A stretch of DNA of 52,314 bases from JAYEIA01 sp964472505 (lineage in GTDB: Bacteria > Bacteroidota > Bacteroidia > Bacteroidales > JAADGE01): NCBI GenBank assembly GCA_964472505.1, contig CAYYQW010000021.1:1-52314 (forward strand), in the 5' to 3' direction. Each line of letters opens with the position of its first letter. Position 1 is the first letter of the stretch. A model generated the notes under the pieces. That model worked only from the letters and a program-made list of their open reading frames with translations. It was not told the origin of the DNA and searched no databases. The position numbers and the translations under genes were made by a program. Below, piece by piece: positions 34,901 through 43,900 of this stretch.

Positions 34901-37900
34901 CTTGGGTGCATGATATTCCCGAACAATCGGGCACTTATTTTATATGGCATACCTACAATGATTTTGATGACGGTATTAAGCCCCAAACTTGTGAGCTTAC
35001 CGATACAATGTACATATTCAATAACTCGGTAACTGCTGAAGCCGGTTCCGATTTATTAACACAATGCGGTGTTTGGGGGGTCGGTGCTGATTTTCAATTA
35101 AATGCGAATCCATCTTATAATGGAATTTGGGTAGGAAGTCCCGCCCCGGGAGCTACTATAACAAATCCTACCTTGCATAACACCACCGTAACCGGAGCTA
35201 CCGACGGCGACCATGTATATCGTTGGACGGTCTCTTATACGACTGACGGAGTAACCTGCAGCGATGATGATTATGTCAATGTACCGGTTAGAATTCCCAC
35301 TACATCAAATGTGAATCCGAATATTGCTGAAATTTGTATTGATGAGGTCGATTTGCAGGCAAATAATCCGTTTTCCGGCGTGGGTACTTGGACAGAAGTA
35401 ACTACCGGCGGAGCGACAATTCTTGATCCTACCGCTAACGTTACGCAAGCCGTAAATGTTTCCCGAAACGGGAACAGTGTTTTCCGCTGGACTATTGACA
35501 GAGACGGCTGTACTTCTACCGATGAAATAGAAGTAACTAACAACACCATACTGGCTGATGCCGATGACAGAATAGATGAAGATGCCATTTTGGGAACCGT
35601 ATCGTATAATGATTCTGCTATTTGCGGCAATGTATATATTCTTTCGGCCACCGATCCAAATAATTTTAACTCCGGCAGCGCCCCATATCCTTCAGGCGAG
35701 TGGACAGTTTCACCCGGAACCGTTACTTTTGATAATCCTACTTTATATAATACTACAGTTCGAAATTTAAATGCTCTCGGAGATAATACCTCAGAACTGA
35801 CATGGACGATTACAAAAGGAAGTTGTGTCGAATCCAGCCGATTAGACATTATAAACAATGAATTTACGATTGATGCCGATGTAAATACCAATCCCAATGA
35901 GTTGGAAACTTGCAACGGCACCATCACACTGGCCGGCGAACAACCCGGCAGCGGTACCGGTTATTGGGATGTTCACAGCGGAGGTGGTAACATTCAAAAT
36001 CCGACATTGTACAATACGATTGTAACAAATGTCTCAAAACCTTCCAGTGTTTTCCGTTGGACGGTAACAAGCAACGGCTGTACAACTTTTGATGACGTTA
36101 CCGTTTACAATAACAGCGTAACGGCTAATGCCGGCGTAGGTTTTGATGTATGCGGCAATACGGCAACCCTTCCCGGTACACCGCCCGCAGCCGGAGAAAC
36201 CGGAACTTGGACTACTGAATTAGGTGGTTCAACAGTTACTAACCCCACGCTTTATAATTCCGGAGTAACTAATTTGGCTCAAGGACAAAACCGTTTCCGA
36301 TGGAGAATTACCAAAGGTAAATGTTCCGCAGATGATTATGTGGAAATTATAAATAATGAACCGGACGATTTTATGGTTGAAGCTGACAAAGAGAGCTGTG
36401 CACCTGACAATACAATATCCGTAAGCCCGGCTCCGGAATACAGTTCGGGGGAATACGGCGAATGGTCTATATTGGCAGGCGGAGCTTTAACCGCTATAAC
36501 CGATATTACGGCAATCAATACCGACGTAACCGATTTACAACCCGGGTTTAATAAGTTTCAATGGACAGTAACAAAAGGAGCTTGTCCAAAGTACGGAACC
36601 ATTGTTATCACCAATAATCAAGTAATTGCAGATGCCGGCCTGCCGCAATCCGTCTGTAATAATACGACACAGTTGGAGGCAGCCAATCCCGAAACAAATT
36701 ATACACAGCAGGGAACCGGTACGTGGTCTGTTATTACGGGGACTTCCACAGTAGATAATCCTACAGCTTATAATTCATGGGTTACTGATTTGGATCAAGG
36801 GCAAAACACATTCCGTTGGACATTGAATGAAGGTGGTTGTTCGGATGACGATGAGGTTAGTATTTTTAATAATAGCGTTACCGCATCCGCTTCTAATCAA
36901 GTGGTTTGTTCAAATACGGCAACTTTCGACGGCAACATGCCCGCTTATGCCGATTGGGGTGAGTGGACAGTAGTCGGTTCTTCAGGAAGTCCAAATATAA
37001 CAACACCGTCACTTAATACTTCTACCGTAAGCGATCTCGGTTCAGGTATTAATACTTTCCGTTGGAAGGTTTGGAATGCCCAAGGATGTGCAGATTCATT
37101 AGATATTACGATAAATAATCAAGAGTTTACTACTTCTGCCGGACCTAACCGTACTTTGTGCAGTACAACACATAAATTAGAAGGTAAAGATCACGGTCCC
37201 GGCTATTCCGGCTATTGGGAGATTGTTGCCGGCGGAGCCGTATTTTCAAATTCAACCCAACACGATGCCGATATAACAGGTCTTGCAAAAGGTGATAACA
37301 TTTTCAGATGGAATGTTACTTCAGATGCCTATGCTTGTACGGCAAGCGATGAAGTTACAATAATAAACAGCTTGCCCAATACGGCAATAATTACAACACC
37401 CGCTGTAGGCAATCGAGCGGTTTGCGGGAATACTTCTCCGATAGAAGGTTCTCCCCCCGGTTTAGCTGAAGTCGGTACATGGTCTGCAGATTACGGAGTC
37501 GTTACATTTGATAATGAAACCTATTATCAAACAAATGTGAATAATTTGGTACTTGGCGACAATGAAATTACATGGACCATAACCAAAGGTTCTTGTTCAT
37601 CCGATGAAAGTATTATTATCACCAATAATGAGGTTGTAGCCACGGCCGGCGTTGATAAATCTACATTATGTAGTGATGTTGTCAAATTGTCCGGTAATAA
37701 TCCCGCACAAGGCAGCGGTTTGTGGACAGACCAAGACGCGTCATCAGCAAGTATTACCGACAACACCTTATATAATACAACCGTAACAAATATTGAAAGA
37801 GGAACAACAAGTTTTCGATGGACAGTAAGTCTGGGGACTTGTTCCGCTTTTGATGAAGTAGTGATAACAAACAATCAAATTATAGCAGATGCGGGCAATG

Positions 37901-40900
37901 ATGAATCGACCTGCAATAATTATTATGATCCGCTTGACGGGAACGATGTATCCGGTGACGGTACCGGAGTGTGGAGCTCGACCAATCCGGCAATTAGTTT
38001 TGTGAATCCTACGGATTTCGATGCGCGAGTAGAAGGTTTAGAAATCGGAGATAACACATTGCGTTGGACAGTAACTTCTGATGCAGAGGGTTGTATTGAT
38101 TTTGATGAGGTAACAATAACCAATAATACTGTCAGTGCTAATGCCGGATTTGATATTGAGACATGTAATTCTGACATAAACTTGAGTGCGGTAGATCCTA
38201 CATCAGGAAGTGGAGTATGGACAAAAACAGCCGGAGGTTCGGTTGTTATAGATAACTCTACCGATAATGAGACATTAGTCAGCGGTTTAACCGGCGGAAT
38301 ATATACTTTTCGTTGGACGGTGACGGAAGGCAGTTGTAGTATTTTTGATGAAGTAACCGTTACTAACAGCAGTCCGAGTGCATCAGTTCCAAGTGCTGCA
38401 TCTCCGGAAGTGTGCGACGGAAACGGATCATTACAAGCAAATCCATTGCTATCCGGAGAAACAGGCCTTTGGATCGTGAACAGTGGTCCGGCTGTGCTTG
38501 CTACCCCTTCATCAAACCTTACTAATGTTTCCGATATGAAATTAGGGGATAATGTTTTTACATGGCGATTGACTAAAGGATCAACAAAAACCTGTATTTC
38601 AGAAAATAGTGTTACCATAACTAATAATGAGGTAGTGGCTAATGCCGGTGGAGATAAAACCACCGTCTGCAATGATTATACGACATTAAGCGGAAATAAT
38701 TTGGCTACCACCCAAGGAAGTGGATTGTGGACTGATGAGACAGGAACAACTGCAAATATTACCGACAACACATTATATAACACAGAAGTAACAAATATTG
38801 AAAGAGGTACAACAAGATTTCGATGGACAGTAAGTCAGGGGACTTGTTCCGCTTTTGATGAAGTATTGATAACAAACAATCAAATTATAGCAGATGCCGG
38901 CAATGATGAATCGACCTGCACTAATTATTATGAACCGCTTGACGGGAACGATGTATCCGGAGACGGTACCGGAATTTGGACAACAACCGGAACGGCTAAA
39001 TTTACAGTTCCATCATTGTATAACACTCGTGTTGAGGTTCTGCAACAAGGTATTAATGAATTAAAATGGACAGTAACTTCAAATATAGAGGACTGTACTG
39101 ATTCAGATATAGTTATTATCACAAATAATAGCGTTACTGCTGATGCCGGCACGGATAGGGAAACTTGTAATTCTTCATTGAATTTGAGTGCGGTAGCACC
39201 GAATCCGGGCACCGGGGTTTGGACACAAACAGGTGGAGCATCAGTAACTATTGTAAATTCAACGGATCGTCAGAGTTTGGTTACAGGTCTAACAGGTGGC
39301 ACATTTACTTTCAAATGGATTGTGACTGAAGGTGCTTGCTCTGCTGATGACGAAGTTGTAATTACCAACAGCAGTCCTTCCGTTTCCAACCCGACTACAC
39401 CGAGTTCGGAAGTATGCGACGGCAACGGAATATTACAAGCGAATCCTCCCGGAGCAAATGAAACCGGTCTGTGGACCGGCGGCGGAAGTTCAGTCATAGC
39501 AAATAACGGAACCTTGAATAATACAACGGTATCGAATATGCCTTTTGGTGAAAATACATTTACCTGGACTTTAACAAAAGGCACCGATGTAACTTGTACT
39601 TCATCAAATTCAGTCAGCATTACCAATAATGATGTTACGGCCGGTGTTGGACCTGATAAAACTACGTCCTGTCTTGATTATACAAATTTGCCGGGGAATA
39701 AGATTACATTAGAGCAAGTTACCGGGCTTTGGACAGACCAAGATGGTTCCGTAAGCAATATTGTAAATCCCACATTGCATAATTCTCTTGTAACAAATAT
39801 TCCTTTAGGAACAACAACTTTCCGTTGGACTGTAACAAAAGGGAGTTGCAATGATTTTGCTGAAGTAGATATTACAAATAACAGCCCATCTGTAGCAGTA
39901 ATCACTTCACCGGCGCCCGGCAGTATGGTATGTTCTGACGCAACAACACTTCAAGCAAACAACCCGGCGGTAGGCAGCGGAGTTTGGTCTGAAATTTCCG
40001 GAATTACATTCGGAACGCGGTCTAATTATCAAACAACAGTCTCCGGAATGACGCCCGGACCCAACACATTTACTTGGACAATCTCTAATGAAGAGTGTTC
40101 ATCGCAAGCGCAAATTACCATTATAAATGACATGGTTACTGCCGATGCAGGGACTTCACCGCGCGAAGTTTGTACTAACTTTACAACGCTTAATGCTGTT
40201 GATCCGATAGATGTATTTCCGAACCAAGGAACCGGACATTGGACGAATGTAGGAGCAGGCTCTGCGGTAGTTGTTAATTCATTATTGAATACATCTCAGG
40301 TAACCGGACTAAAGTCCGGCTCAAATATGTTCCGTTGGACGGTTGAGAATAACAGTTGTTCTGCTTATGACGAAGTTGAAATCATTAATCGAAGCGTAAA
40401 AGCAAGAGCCAACGATGTGGTTGCCTGCTATGGTGAAAAAACCAATTTAGATGCAGCTTCACCGGCTCCCGGACAATCCGGTTATTGGACTTCATATACT
40501 TCCGGAATAGGCTATATACCGGCTAATACTTTATACAATGCAGAGGTTACCGGATTAGTCCCCGGAAATAATACCTTTGTTTGGAACCTGTCCAACGGAT
40601 TGTGTTCCGACAGTATCAGTATTACGGTTACATCAGTAAAACCTGTAGCTGATGCCGGAAGCGAACAGAACCTCTGTGAATCCTATACCTATTTGTCGGC
40701 CAATGAACCCGTAAGCGGACAAGGCGTATGGTCATTAGTAACCGGTGCCGGAGTCTTTGCCGATCCGAGCTTAAGCGGAACTTATGTTTCAGAAATCGGA
40801 CAAGGTGATAATCGTTATCGCTGGACAGTTACCGACAGAGGTTGTACGGATTTTGATGAGGTTGAAATCAATAACAATTTACCGATTGTTTCAGCCGGTC

Positions 40901-43900
40901 CCGATCAGCCCACATGCGTGGATAATGTAGTTTTGGCCGGAAATGAACCCGCTGCCGGTGAAACCGGTCTTTGGACACAGCAAAACGGAATTACGGCAGT
41001 CATCACCGACCCTACTCTTTATAACACAACCGTAACCGACTTAGGTAACGGGGTGAGTACTTTCAAGTGGACTGTAACTAACAGCGACTGCTCTAATTCT
41101 GACATGGTGGCAATTACTTACAACAAGCTTTCGCCCGACGCCGGTGATGACAAGAGTACTTGTAATGGCGTGGCAAACTTGATAGCGGCTGACCCATCGC
41201 CTGCAACAGGAGAATGGATGACCTTTGGAGCCGGAACTTTTGAGAATCCTACATTATACGCCACAACTGTAAACGGTTTGGCGGACGGCCCAAATACTTT
41301 GCGTTGGACTGTCAAATATCGTGGCTGCGAAGCTTTTGACGAAATTGTAATTGATAACAATGAGGTTTTCGTAAGTGCAGGAGCTGTCAATGATGTTGTT
41401 TGTACTAATGCAGCAACACTGACAGCCAATGAGCCTGCTGCTCCGGCAACCGGACTTTGGACTAAATCCGGAGGTTCCGGAGTATTTGTTGATGATACGA
41501 ATCATATTACCGATGTAAACGGTTTGAGCTCGGGATCTAATGTATTCACATGGACGATAACAGATGGTTCTTGCAGCAAATCGGATGATATTATTATTTA
41601 TAACCGTCAAATTACAAACATAAATGCCGGTGTTGACAGAAATGTTTGTGATACAGAAATACAACTCGCTGCATTAGCTCCGCCTGCCGGAACGACCGGA
41701 AAGTGGTCTGTAGCTGCCGGAGGAGGCGTTTTTGCAGATGAAACACTCTACAATACCGCCGTTTCCGATCTTATAATTGGTGAAAATCAGTTACGTTGGA
41801 CATTGAGTAATGGAGATTGTACGGCTTCCGATATTGTTACAATCACTAATCAAATGCCAACGCCTGCTTCGGTTTCTTCCAATGAAGAAATATGTACTTC
41901 TACTTTTACGCTCGTAGCTAATGCTCCCGGAGCAGGCGAAAGCGGTTTGTGGACAAAACAATATGGTGCACAAGGAAATATTTTAACACCCACTGATAAT
42001 GTTTCCACCGTTACAAATGTTGGTTCGGGAACCAATACTTTTCGTTGGACAATATCTAACGCCATCTGTTCTTCACAAGATGAGATAGTAGTTACAAACA
42101 GTTCTATATCCACCGATGCCGGTATTGATTTACCGATATGCACGGATACTGCTGTGCTTGCCGGAGATAACCCTGCTCCCGGAACAGGCGTTTGGTCAGT
42201 TGTCAACTCAGGCGGCCTTCCGGTTATTGATAATCCGTCGCAGTACAGTACGGTTGTCAGAAGTTTAGGTTCCGGTTCAAATACTTTCAAATGGACGGTT
42301 TCTAACGGCAGATGTGAAGCTTGGGATGTAGTCTCAATTGTAAATAATACGCCCACAAAAGCCAATGCCGGAGATAAGCAGACCGTTTGTGACGGAACGG
42401 TTGTACTTTCCGGGAATAATCCTACCGTAGGCACCGGATTATGGACCAGACAAGGCGGGTCGGGCGATATTCAAACGCCTTCCAACTATAATACGCTTGT
42501 TACCAAATTGGGTACAGGCGGAAATACCTTCCGTTGGACTGTGGAACAGGAATCTTGTGTGTCTTATGACGATGTTACAATTACCAATGATTTAGTTTAT
42601 GCTTCAGCCGGCATGAATGATGAAATATGCACTGACAGCTACCCCGAGTTAAACGGAAACATGCCTGCTGCTGAAGAAAGCGGAGAATGGACCGTTTCCG
42701 GAGGCACCGGAGTATTTGCCGATCCTACGCTTCACAATACAGCAGTAAGCGGATTATCGCAAGGTGAGAACCGATTTACTTGGACGGTTAGAACAGGCGA
42801 TTGCCAAACAGCTTCCGATGTTATTATTACAAATAATACGCCTTCGACTGCTACGGTCAGTTCAAATCAAGACCGTTGCGTGAATTTTGCCACTATTTCC
42901 GGAAATCCACCCACAACCGGTACCGGAAGCTGGTCATTAGTTGCCGGTAACGGTGTATTTGATAATACAGCGGATAATACTACAGTCGTGAGAGATGTTG
43001 GTCCCGGAGTAAACCAGTATATGTGGACCATTCAAAAAGGTGATTGTTCTTCGGATGCCGTAATCACTATCACAAATAATTCTGTTGAAGCTGTAGTAGG
43101 CGACAGTATAGAGGTTTGCGGAACACAGGCCTACCTTAACGGGAATGAGCCTGATGCAGGAGAAACCGGGACTTGGACAAATATTGCCGGAACCGGAACC
43201 GTTACAAATCCCACATTGTATAACTCGGAAGTTACCGGGCTTAACAAAGGCAACAATAAGTTTAGGTGGTCTGTAAGTAACGGGGATTGCGACAATTATG
43301 CAGATATCATTGTAACCAACAACTTATATGATGCCAACGCCAGCGTGGCAGGGCCAACCACTATTTGCTCTGACCAAGCAGACCTTCTCGGTAATATCCC
43401 GGTGGCGGGTGCTATAGGAACTTGGACTGTAGAAGCAGGCGCCGGAGCTTTTGATGACCCCAATAATCCTTCAACAACCGTTCGCGGTTTACTTAAAGGA
43501 GATAATACCATCCGCTGGTCGGTTGATAAAGATGGTTGTATTAATTATGATGAAGTTGTTATCACAAATAATATGGTGGAAGCCTTGGCAGGTGATGACG
43601 TTATTACCTGTGGTGATCCGGTTAGCTTGGTTGCCAATAACCTATTTGACGGGCAAGTTGGCGGTTGGACTGTTATAAACGGTTCCGGTGACATTCAGGA
43701 TCCTTCTGACAACCAAACATTGGTTACCAACCTTGGTTCAGGAACCAATGTATTCCGTTGGACGGTTTCAGGTAACGGCTGTACAGCTTATGATCAGGTT
43801 GTGGTTTCAGAGAACAGTTTTACTACATCAGCCGGATTGAATAAACCGGTTTGTAGCCCGAGTACAACATTAAACGGAGCCGATCCTTCGCCCGGAACGG

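Noticed and set aside
37923..38672. 249-codon minus-strand frame inside the giant gene
   Set aside because: It lies antisense to highly repetitive coding DNA, has no recognisable domain, and similar antisense frames recur at many repeats (35271-35927, 41850-42434). They are by-products of the repeat codon pattern.
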